A stretch of 49,050 bases of DNA, taken from contig JBKJQN010000009.1 of NCBI GenBank assembly GCA_046593925.1, forward strand, positions 1-49,050. The letters run 5' to 3'. Within the stretch, counting starts at the first letter, position 1, and each line of letters starts with the position of its first letter. This document shows positions 33,360-41,039 of the stretch, piece by piece. The notes beneath the pieces were generated by a model. It saw nothing but the letters and a program-made list of their open reading frames with translations. It had not been told where the DNA came from and ran no database searches. The stretch comes from JAYVYM01 sp046593925. GTDB lineage: Bacteria > Actinomycetota > Actinomycetes > Mycobacteriales > SCTD01. The translations under genes were made by a program, and so were the position numbers.

Positions 33360-34013
33360 GTGCCCTCCACCGCCCCGGTCCGCCTGGAGGGGCTGCACGC
33401 CGTCAAGCACGCGCTGCGCTTCGCCCCGCAGCTCGTCGGGCAGGTGCGGGTCGCCGACCTGGCCCGCGTACGCGAGCTGGCGGTGCGGCTCGCCCCGGAC
33501 GTGCTCGATGCTCTGCTGGCCCGCGCGGTCGTGACCCCGGTCGCGCACCACACCGGCGTCGAGGCGGACGCCGTGCGACCTACCGACGACCGTCACATCC
33601 TGCTGGCGCGGGCGGCCCCGCTGGTCCTGCTGGACCGGCCCCGCCATCCCGGCAACGTCGGGGCGGTCATCCGGGTGTGCGCGGCCGCGGGCATCGCGGG
33701 CGTTGCCCTTACCGGCCCGCTGGACCCCTGGGGTCCGGCCGTGCTGCGCGGCGCCGCCGGGCTGCACTACGCGCTGCCGGTGCTGGCGGTCGACGCAGCG
33801 CAGGTGCAGGGCCCGTTCGTCGTGCTGGACGCAAGCGGCGACCCGCGGGCCGAGCTGCCGCCGGGCGCCGTACTGGTCGTCGGCAGCGAGCGCGACGGGG
33901 TGGGCGAGGTGCTGCGGCGGCGCGCCGACGCCGTGCTCGCGCTACCGATGCGGCCGGGCGTCAGCAGCCTCAACCTCGCCACCGCGGTGGCGGCGGCGGT
34001 CTACCGCAGGTAG
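33360..34013 (+). CDS. SpoU/TrmH-family RNA 2'-O-methyltransferase
   Basis: A 217-aa SPOUT methyltransferase. The three SpoU motifs are present: LLDRPRHPGNVGAVIRVCAA, VLVVGSERDGVGEVLRRRAD and ALPMRPGVSSLNLATAVAAA, which form the trefoil-knot SAM site. An N-terminal RNA-recognition part of about 70 residues precedes them. The methylated RNA cannot be told from sequence. GTG 33360 lies six bases after a TATGGC box (33349-33354), a leaderless-type arrangement in the short gap to the divergent acyl-CoA dehydrogenase. Confidence 0.9.
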   Translation: MPSTAPVRLEGLHAVKHALRFAPQLVGQVRVADLARVRELAVRLAPDVLDALLARAVVTPVAHHTGVEADAVRPTDDRHILLARAAPLVLLDRPRHPGNVGAVIRVCAAAGIAGVALTGPLDPWGPAVLRGAAGLHYALPVLAVDAAQVQGPFVVLDASGDPRAELPPGAVLVVGSERDGVGEVLRRRADAVLALPMRPGVSSLNLATAVAAAVYRR

Positions 34014-34132
34014 CGGGCCGGTACCACCCGGACAGCGGGGCGCCTGTACCCACGATCGGGTGACGGCCGAGGGCTGCCCCGCGTCGAGGACACCTGCGAC
34101 GGCAAGCCCCCCTGCTCGCGAAGAGAGCGACG

Positions 34133-35413
34133 ATGAAGCGACGGACGACAGTGTGCTCCCTGTCCGCACTGACGGCCCTGACTGCCGGGCTGCTCACCCT
34201 GGGCGGGGCACCCGCCCAGGCGGACGACGCGTCGCTGGCCGGCCGTACGTCCGTGCGCATCGGCATGTCGACGCCCGCCGGGGAGTGGGGCGCCAGCCTG
34301 AACAGCACCGGGTCCGTCGACGGCCGGCGCCTGTTCGACGACCTGACGTCCCCCGACTTCGCGCTCGCCACGGCCCGCGCGGAGATCCTGGCGGGGCGAC
34401 TGCCGGTGCTGTCGTTCAAGGTGCCCGGCAACGACTGGGCAGGCGTGGCGGCGGGGCACTATGACGGCGCCCTGGCCGCGCTGCGCGACCGGCTCGCCGT
34501 GCTGCCTGGCCGGGTCTTCGTCACCCTGCACCACGAGCCCGCCAGCGACGGCTCCGCCGCGGACTGGGCGGCGATGCAGCGTCACGCGCTGCCGATCCTG
34601 TCGCCGCCGGCGAATGTCGAGGCCGGCGTTATCGCCAACGGCTTCTGGTGGAGCCAGGGTCCACAGGGACTGACCGACGCCGAGATCGCGCAGTGGCTCC
34701 CGGCCGACGTCCTGCGGCTGGCCGAGGTCGTGGCCGCAGACACCTACCAGGGCGGCACCAGCGCCAGGCCCGGCGAGGACGCGGGCGTGAAGATCCGCGG
34801 CCTGTCGGCGTGGGCGAACCGTACCGGCGTCTCCCGCCTGGGAATCGGTGAGTACAACGGCCTCAGCGGTGCTGCGCTGCGCGCCGCCGGCTCAGCCGTA
34901 CTCGCCGACCCCCGCTTCGACTTCGCGCTCTGCTACAACTCCAGCGAGAACAACCGCGCGGGCGTCAACTGGAAGCTCGAGGGTGACCGGCTGGCCGCCT
35001 TCCAGGAGACCGTGCGCGCTTCACGCGCGGCCCGCGGTGTGGCCACCAGCCCGCCACCCGTCGCAGCCCCCGCCGCCCGGGACGCCAGCCTGCCCGGCGG
35101 GACCGTCCTCGACCAGGGCTCAACCGTGCGCTCGCCCAGTGGGACGTACCGGTTCGTGCTGCAGAGCGATGGCAACGCCGTCGTCTACGACCGCAGCAAC
35201 CGCGCCAGCTGGAACAGCCGTACCTTTCTCCCGGGCAGCACCTTCGCGATGCAGGGGGACGGCAACGCCGTCGTCTACAGCGCAGGCCGAGCGCTGTGGA
35301 ACTCCGGCAGCGACGGCGCGCCGGGCGCTCGGCTGGACATGCAGGACGACGGCAACCTGGTGGTCTACCGGGCCGACAACCGGCCGACCTGGAACAGCCT
35401 CGCTGCCGGCTAG
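34133..35413 (+). CDS. Secreted protein: GH26-like barrel plus bulb-type lectin domain
   Basis: A 426-aa protein with an N-terminal signal peptide (MKRRTTVCSLSALTALTAGL, cleavage probably after APAQA). Residues about 35-290 look like a TIM-barrel glycosidase related to GH26 proteins: IGMSTPAGEWG, LPVLSFKVPG, VFVTLHHEPASDGSA (the Glu after HH suits the acid/base) and LGIGEYNG (Glu as possible nucleophile). A Pro/Ala linker follows, then a bulb-type mannose-binding lectin domain with three QxDGNxVxY repeats (LQSDGNAVVYD, MQGDGNAVVYS, MQDDGNLVVYR). It probably binds and perhaps cuts mannose-containing glycans outside the cell. Actual hydrolase activity is an inference. Confidence 0.83.
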   Translation: MKRRTTVCSLSALTALTAGLLTLGGAPAQADDASLAGRTSVRIGMSTPAGEWGASLNSTGSVDGRRLFDDLTSPDFALATARAEILAGRLPVLSFKVPGNDWAGVAAGHYDGALAALRDRLAVLPGRVFVTLHHEPASDGSAADWAAMQRHALPILSPPANVEAGVIANGFWWSQGPQGLTDAEIAQWLPADVLRLAEVVAADTYQGGTSARPGEDAGVKIRGLSAWANRTGVSRLGIGEYNGLSGAALRAAGSAVLADPRFDFALCYNSSENNRAGVNWKLEGDRLAAFQETVRASRAARGVATSPPPVAAPAARDASLPGGTVLDQGSTVRSPSGTYRFVLQSDGNAVVYDRSNRASWNSRTFLPGSTFAMQGDGNAVVYSAGRALWNSGSDGAPGARLDMQDDGNLVVYRADNRPTWNSLAAG

Positions 35414-35457
35414 CACCGGGTGATCCTGGATTCTCCGAGATCGTCGCGCAACGGCCG

Positions 35458-35481
35458 CAAAGCGTGAGACGCGGCGCTTTG
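35458..35481 (+). terminator. Hairpin after the lectin gene
   Basis: CAAAGCG (35458-35464) and CGCTTTG (35475-35481) form a 7-bp stem with a 10-base loop, 45 bases after the lectin gene and before the cupredoxin gene. It could end the upstream message. Confidence 0.45.
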
Positions 35482-35586
35482 TGCAACCCCCTGAGAACAG
35501 CTGCCGGTAAGGGTTGTCCGCCTATTGCGCGCGGTCTACGGTCGCCCTTGGTGCCGACACGGGTCGGCGCTCGACGGGGGTGTCGG

Positions 35587-36174
35587 ATGAACGTGAAACG
35601 GGTCTTGTTGAGCATGTCGGCGGTCGGCCTGGCGGTGGGCGCGACGCTGGTCGCACCGGCGACCGTTGCCGCCGCCGACGACGGGCACGGTGAAGGCGAC
35701 ACGGTGCGCGTCCAGGTGCGTGACCGCTGCGACCCGGCGACGTTCGACGCCGTGATCGGGCCAGGCACCTGCACCAAGTCCGGCGGCACCACCTTCAGCG
35801 ACTTCATCGGGCAGCTGCAGGCCACCCACCAGGCGACCGGCTGGGACTTCACGCCGTCGCGGCTGCATCTGGAGCGGGGCGACCATATCGTCGCCCGCAA
35901 CGTCGGCGGCGAGTTCCACAGCTTTACGAAGGTCGCCAGGTTCGGCGGCGGCTGCGTCGATGCGCTGAACCAGATCCTCGGCCTGACCCCGGTCCCCGAG
36001 TGCTCGCAGTTCGTCATCGTCGACGGCATGAAGGTCCCCAAGATCGCGGCGACCGGCCTGCTCCCTGGGCAGTCCCTGAACGTACGCCTCAACGAGGCCG
36101 GGACGCAGCGCTACGAGTGCCTCATCCACCCGTGGATGCATGCCGTCGTGCAGGTCGAGTCCGACCACGGCTGA
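35587..36174 (+). CDS. Secreted cupredoxin-like (plastocyanin-type) protein
   Basis: A 195-aa exported protein with a signal peptide (MNVKRVLLSMSAVGLAVGAT, cleavage near ATVAAADD). A cupredoxin pattern is visible: His in GGEFHSFTKVARFGGG and the C-terminal copper loop YECLIHPWMHAVVQ, where Cys, His (+3) and Met (+6) suit a type 1 copper site. Two more Cys residues (Cys in RDRCDP and GPGTC) may form a disulfide. It may shuttle electrons or bind copper outside the membrane. It starts with ATG behind GGGGGTGTCGG, a modest ribosome site. Confidence 0.82.
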   Translation: MNVKRVLLSMSAVGLAVGATLVAPATVAAADDGHGEGDTVRVQVRDRCDPATFDAVIGPGTCTKSGGTTFSDFIGQLQATHQATGWDFTPSRLHLERGDHIVARNVGGEFHSFTKVARFGGGCVDALNQILGLTPVPECSQFVIVDGMKVPKIAATGLLPGQSLNVRLNEAGTQRYECLIHPWMHAVVQVESDHG

Positions 36175-36215
36175 CCCTTTCGACGCAGCGGCGCTGATCG
36201 GGCCCCGAAGCCGGG

Positions 36216-39200
36216 TCAGCGCAGCGCGTCGATGGCCCGGTAGAGGCGCTTCTCCGATACCGGCCCGCGGGTCTTCACGTCCTGCGCGAACAGGCCGAGC
36301 CGCAGCTCCTCGACCATCCAGCGGATCTCCCGCTTGGCCGCACCGGGCGGCAGCCGGGCCCACTCGGTGAGCACGTCGTGCACCCGCAGCATCTCGCGCC
36401 GGTCGCGCACCGGGTCCTGCCCGAGCTTGTCGAGCCTGCGCGACATCCCGCGCAGGTAGCGCACCAGGTCCGGCAGCCGGGCCGCCCCGGTCATCGACAC
36501 GAAGCGCGACGGGACCAGGGCGCGCAGCTGCACCTGCAGGTCGTGCAGCTGCCCGGCGAGGCCGGGAGCGGCCAGCGCCGCGAGCCTGGCCTGCACGTCG
36601 TACGACAGGGCCAGCACCTGCTCCGTGGTCCGGACGACCGACAGCAGGCCGGCCGCGAGCGCTGGGCGAACGGTCTCGATCAGCGCGGCGAAGCTGGCCT
36701 CGTCCCGCGGCACGTTGGTGACGAGCGCGTCGACAGCCGCGACCGCGCAGTCGTCCATCAGGGCGGCGACGCCGGCGTACGGGCTGCGTGACAGCGACAG
36801 TTTCTGCACGTTGGTCAACTGGTCCGACACGGCCCGCACCGGCGACGGCACCAACAGCAGCAGCAACCGGCGAACGCCCGCGCGGTGGGCGGCCTGTGCG
36901 GCGCCGGCCGTGCCGAGCACCCGCAGCGCGACGCTGTCGCCGGTGTCGACGAGCGCCGGCCAGCCGCGGACCTCGCCCTGCTCGACGACCTCCGGCAGGG
37001 TGCCGACCTCCCAGCTCCGCAGCCCGGTGCGCTCGATGGAGGCGGCGGCCCGGGACAGCTCGTGCTGCACCTTCGGGGCGAGCGCGGCCTGCAGGCCCGC
37101 GAGGTCCTTGCCCTGCCCGAGGGTGGTCGTGCCGGAGAAGACCCGGAAGGTGATCCGCAGATGATCGGGGACCCTGGCCAGGTCAACGTCCTCGGGCCGC
37201 ACGTCTACCCCGCGCAGCCGCAACACCTCCCGGGTCAGCACCGCCAGGAACGGTCCGGACCTGGGCTCCACCTGGGCGAGCACCGCCCGCGCGGTATCCG
37301 GCGCAGGCACCAGGCGTACCCGCAGCGCCTTGGGCAGCGCCTTGACCACGGCGGTCACCAGGTCCAGCCGCAGGCCCGGCACCTGCCAGTCGAAACCGTC
37401 GCCGGACACCCGGTTGAGCACCGGCAGCGGGACATGCACGGTCACGCCGTCGGCGTGCCCTCCCGGCGTGAACTGGTAGGTCAGCGCGAGCCGCAGGTCG
37501 CCCTGCACCCACACATCCGGGTAGTCGCCGGGGCTGACCCCCGCAGCCTGCTCGCTGACCAGCATCGCCATCGAGAAGGTCAGCAGCTCCGGGTCGGCCT
37601 GCCGGACCTGTTTCCACCAGGCGTCGAAGTGCCGCCCGGACACCACGTCGCTGGGGATCCGCGCGTCGTAGAAGTCGTACAGCGTCTGGTCATCCACCAC
37701 GATGTCGCGGCGGCGGGCCCGGTGCTCCAGCTCCTCGACGTCGTCCAGCAGCCGCCGGTTGTCGGCGAAGAACGCGTGGTGGGTGTCCCACCCGCCCTCG
37801 ACCAGCGCCGATCGCAGGAACATCTCGCGCGAGGCCGCCGGGTCGATCCGCCCGTAGTTCACTGGCCGCCGGGTCACCAACGGCAGGCCGTACAGCGTCA
37901 CCCGTTCGTACGCAAGGACCGCGGCCTGATCGCGATCCCAGTGCGGCTCGGCGTACGTCCGCACCGTGAGGTGGCCGGCGAGCGCCTCGACCCACTCGGG
38001 CTGCACCCGCGCGACCACCCGCCCCCACAGCCGGTTGGTCTCGACGAGCTCGGCCGCCACCACCCAGCGCGGGGTCTTCTTGAACAGTGCCGACCCGGGG
38101 ACCACGCTGAACCGCACGCCACGGGCCCCGACGTAGTCGCGCTTGTCGGCGTCGCGCATCCCCACCTGGGAGAGCAGGCCGGCCAGCAGGCTCTGGTGGA
38201 CCTTGTCGGCGTCCACCTCGTCGTCGGGGTGCGGCTTCTCGTTCGTCAGCCCGAGCTGGCGGGTGACCTGGCGCAGCTGGGCATGGATGTCCTGCCACTC
38301 GCGGATCCGCAGGTGGTTGAGGAACTCCTGCTTGCACAGCCGCCGGAACGCGCTCGAGCCCAACACCCGCTGCTGTGCCCGCAGATAGCGCCACAGATTC
38401 AGATAGGCCAGGAAGTCCGAGGTGTCGTCGGCGAACCGTGCGTGCGCCTGCGCAGCGGCCTGCTGGTTGTCCTGCGGTCGCTCGCGAGGGTCCTGGATCG
38501 ACAGCGCCGCGGCCAGTACGAGCACCTCGTGCAGCACGCCGTTGCGGTCGGCCTCGACGACCATCCGGGCCAGCCGCGGGTCCAGCGGCAGCTGCGCGAG
38601 CTGCCGGCCCATCGGGGTCAGCCGCCCGGCGTCGAGCGCGCCGAGCTCGGACAGCAGCTGGACACCGTCGCGGATGCTGCGCGAGTCCGGCGGCTCGAGG
38701 AAGGGGAAGCGCTCGATCTCGCCGAGCCCGAGCGCGGTCATCTGCAGAATGACGCTGGCCAGGTTGGTGCGCAGGATCTCGGGTTCGGTGAACTCCGGTC
38801 GACCGGCGAAGTCGTCCTCGGCGTACAGCCGCAGGCAGATACCGGCCTCGACGCGGCCGCAGCGGCCGGCGCGCTGCCTGGCGGACGCCTGGCTGATCGC
38901 CTCGATCGGCAGCCGCTGCACCTTGGTCCGCTGGCTGTAGCGGGAGATCCTGGCCGTACCGGGGTCGACGACGTAGCGGATCCCCGGCACCGTCAGGGAG
39001 GTCTCCGCGACGTTGGTGGCCAGCACGATCCGGCGCCGGCCGTGCCGAGGCTCGAACACCCGGTGCTGCTCGGCGGCGGACAGCCGGGCGTACAGCGGCA
39101 GCACCTCGGTGTCGTCGGCGACGGACCTGCGTAGCGCGTCGGCGGTGTCGCGGATCTCGCGCTCACCGGACAGGAACACCAGCACGTCGCCGGGCGCTTC

Positions 39201-39923
39201 GGCCGCGAGCTCCTGCACGGCGTCGCAGATCGCCTGCACCTGGTCGCCGTCGGCGCTGACCTGGGGCCGGTAACGGACCTCCACCGGGTATGTGCGCCCG
39301 CTGACCTCGACGACCGGCGCCCCGTCGAAGTGGTCGGCGAACCGCTGCGGGTCGATGGTCGCCGACGTGATGATCAGCTTGAGGTCAGGCCGCCTGGGCA
39401 GCAGCTGCTTGAGGTAGCCCAGCAGAAAGTCGATGTTGAGCGACCGCTCGTGCGCCTCGTCCAGGATGAGGGTGTCGTAGCGGCGGAGCAGCCGGTCGCG
39501 CTGGATCTCGGCCAGCAGGATGCCGTCGGTCATCACCTTGATGTACGACGCGTCGCTGATCTGGTCGTGGAAGCGCACGACGTAGCCGACCGCCTCCCCC
39601 AGCGGCGACCCGAGCTCCTCGGCGATCCGCTCCGCCGCCGCCCGCGCGGCGATCCGGCGCGGCTGGGTGTGGCCGATCAGGCCGGTGACCCCGCGGCCGA
39701 GCTCCAGGCACATCTTGGGTAGCTGGGTCGTCTTGCCCGAGCCGGTCTCGCCGGCGACCACGACCACCTGGTGCTCGCGGATGGCTGCCAGCAGGTCGTC
39801 GCGCCGTTGACTGACCGGCAGGTGCTCGGGATAGCGCACCGCGGGCACCCCGGCCAGGCGCGCAGCCAGCCGCTGCTCGGCCCGCGAAGCGCGCGCGGTC
39901 CTGGTCTCGGGCGGCACGCTCAT
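36216..39923 (-). CDS. hrpA: ATP-dependent RNA helicase HrpA
   Basis: A 1235-aa DEAH-box helicase close to the usual length of bacterial HrpA. Motif I is VVAGETGSGKTTQLPKM, motif II LDEAHERSLN, motif III ITSATID, motif V ATNVAETSLTVPGIRYVVD and motif VI QRAGRCGRVEAG. HA2 and OB-fold regions follow, then the long HrpA-specific C-terminal part (DUF3418). It remodels RNA, including stalled ribosome-mRNA complexes, as shown in E. coli. The start at 39923 has no strong ribosome site but the homology begins about 30 residues later. The gene stands alone, convergent with the cupredoxin gene. Confidence 0.95.
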   Translation of the reverse strand: MSVPPETRTARASRAEQRLAARLAGVPAVRYPEHLPVSQRRDDLLAAIREHQVVVVAGETGSGKTTQLPKMCLELGRGVTGLIGHTQPRRIAARAAAERIAEELGSPLGEAVGYVVRFHDQISDASYIKVMTDGILLAEIQRDRLLRRYDTLILDEAHERSLNIDFLLGYLKQLLPRRPDLKLIITSATIDPQRFADHFDGAPVVEVSGRTYPVEVRYRPQVSADGDQVQAICDAVQELAAEAPGDVLVFLSGEREIRDTADALRRSVADDTEVLPLYARLSAAEQHRVFEPRHGRRRIVLATNVAETSLTVPGIRYVVDPGTARISRYSQRTKVQRLPIEAISQASARQRAGRCGRVEAGICLRLYAEDDFAGRPEFTEPEILRTNLASVILQMTALGLGEIERFPFLEPPDSRSIRDGVQLLSELGALDAGRLTPMGRQLAQLPLDPRLARMVVEADRNGVLHEVLVLAAALSIQDPRERPQDNQQAAAQAHARFADDTSDFLAYLNLWRYLRAQQRVLGSSAFRRLCKQEFLNHLRIREWQDIHAQLRQVTRQLGLTNEKPHPDDEVDADKVHQSLLAGLLSQVGMRDADKRDYVGARGVRFSVVPGSALFKKTPRWVVAAELVETNRLWGRVVARVQPEWVEALAGHLTVRTYAEPHWDRDQAAVLAYERVTLYGLPLVTRRPVNYGRIDPAASREMFLRSALVEGGWDTHHAFFADNRRLLDDVEELEHRARRRDIVVDDQTLYDFYDARIPSDVVSGRHFDAWWKQVRQADPELLTFSMAMLVSEQAAGVSPGDYPDVWVQGDLRLALTYQFTPGGHADGVTVHVPLPVLNRVSGDGFDWQVPGLRLDLVTAVVKALPKALRVRLVPAPDTARAVLAQVEPRSGPFLAVLTREVLRLRGVDVRPEDVDLARVPDHLRITFRVFSGTTTLGQGKDLAGLQAALAPKVQHELSRAAASIERTGLRSWEVGTLPEVVEQGEVRGWPALVDTGDSVALRVLGTAGAAQAAHRAGVRRLLLLLVPSPVRAVSDQLTNVQKLSLSRSPYAGVAALMDDCAVAAVDALVTNVPRDEASFAALIETVRPALAAGLLSVVRTTEQVLALSYDVQARLAALAAPGLAGQLHDLQVQLRALVPSRFVSMTGAARLPDLVRYLRGMSRRLDKLGQDPVRDRREMLRVHDVLTEWARLPPGAAKREIRWMVEELRLGLFAQDVKTRGPVSEKRLYRAIDALR

Positions 39924-40008
39924 GCTGCCGTGAGCGTAGGCGATATCGTGACGGCATGGGCACCCTGGTGGTCGGTGGTGAGGCCATGGCTCACCGAGGT
40001 CATCGAGC

Positions 40009-40290
40009 CGCGCCAGGCCCGACGGCGGCTGGTTCGAACAGGCTCAGACCGGGGTGTGTGCGCTGACAGCGCGGGTCGTGCTGGAGGTCCTGTTCCCCGA
40101 AGACGAGACCTTCGAGAAGGTCGCCTGCTACCCCGGTCGCGGTGTCCGGGAAATCCTCGTGGCGCCCCCGCGGAGCGCTGGATCAGGTGCTCTGTCAACA
40201 CCGGCGTGGAGTTCACCCAGGAGGTCGGCAGCCGGGAATCGACCGGACGATGGCTCAGCTCGTCGCACTGATCCACTGGCCGTGGCCGCC
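40009..40290 (+). pseudogene. Decayed Uma2-family (DUF820) nuclease-like gene
   Basis: Inside a 384-base gap, frame 1 encodes PDGGWFEQAQTGVCALTARV followed by VLEVLFPEDETFEKVACYPG and RGVREILVAPP. This follows the Uma2 core, in which a PD...WF element precedes EVxSPxDxxxK and the Y...GVxEYWxVDP segment. The catalytic-core Lys is kept. The frame then leaves homology, while a different frame further on reads GIDRTMAQLVALIHWPW, which resembles the Uma2 C-terminus. No intact N-terminal half is found. A frameshifted, truncated remnant fits best. Confidence 0.55.
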
Positions 40291-40307
40291 CCCCCGAGGA
40301 GACGTAC

Positions 40308-41039
40308 GTGCTGGGACTGCCCGACACAGTGACCGCCTGCCTGTTCGACCTGGACGGAGTGCTGACCGATACCGCTGCGGTGCACGACAAGGCGTGGAAG
40401 GCCACCTTCGACCCGTTCCTGCGCCGCCAGGGCGACGACCGGCCGTTCGACCCCCGGGCCGACTACGACGCCTACGTCGACGGCAAGCGGCGCGAGGACG
40501 GGGTGCGCTCGTTCCTGGCCAGCCGCGGCATCGAGCTGCCCGAGGGCAACCCGGGCGACCCGCCGGACGCGCCGACGGTGCAGGGGCTGGGCAACCGCAA
40601 GAACCAGCTGCTGCTGGCGACGATCGCCCGCGACGGCGTGACGGTCTACGAGGGCAGCCGCCGCTACCTGCGAGCCGCAGCGACCGCCGGGCTGCGCCGG
40701 GCGGTGGTGTCCAGCAGCGCCAACACCGCCCAGGTGCTCGAGGTAACCGGCCTGGCCGCCCTCGTTGAACTGCGCGTCGACGGCGTCACCGCCCGCGAGG
40801 AACAGCTCGCCGGCAAGCCGGCACCCGACACCTTCCTGCGTGCTGCCGAGCTGCTCGGGGTGGAGCCCCGGCAGGCCGCGGTCTTCGAGGACGCGCTCGC
40901 CGGGGTCCAGGCCGGCCGGGCCGGCCACTTCGGCCACGTCGTCGGGGTTGACCGGGTCGGGCAGGCCGCGGCGCTCACTGAGCACGGTGCCGACACCGTC
41001 GTACAGGACCTCGCGCAGCTGCTCGGCGGGCAGCCGTGA
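40308..41039 (+). CDS. HAD-family beta-phosphoglucomutase-like enzyme
   Basis: A 243-aa HAD phosphatase/mutase. The nucleophile motif is CLFDLDGVLTDTAAVHDKAW (Asp14 and Asp16), motif II lies in AVVSSSANTAQVL, motif III Lys in LAGKPAPDTFLRAAELLG, and motif IV in AAVFEDALAGVQAG. Pairing with a GH65 phosphorylase, as in mycobacterial Rv3400-Rv3401, indicates conversion of beta-glucose 1-phosphate to glucose 6-phosphate. GTG 40308 follows GAGGAG. The TGA overlaps the next GTG, so the two enzymes are coupled. Confidence 0.9.
   Translation: MLGLPDTVTACLFDLDGVLTDTAAVHDKAWKATFDPFLRRQGDDRPFDPRADYDAYVDGKRREDGVRSFLASRGIELPEGNPGDPPDAPTVQGLGNRKNQLLLATIARDGVTVYEGSRRYLRAAATAGLRRAVVSSSANTAQVLEVTGLAALVELRVDGVTAREEQLAGKPAPDTFLRAAELLGVEPRQAAVFEDALAGVQAGRAGHFGHVVGVDRVGQAAALTEHGADTVVQDLAQLLGGQP

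Noticed and set aside
38700..38730. GAAGGGGAAGCGCTCGATC inside hrpA as a third copy of the 78-nt element
   Set aside because: It encodes the conserved HrpA peptide IERFPFLEPP, so the similarity is explained by coding sequence, and the rest of the element is absent.
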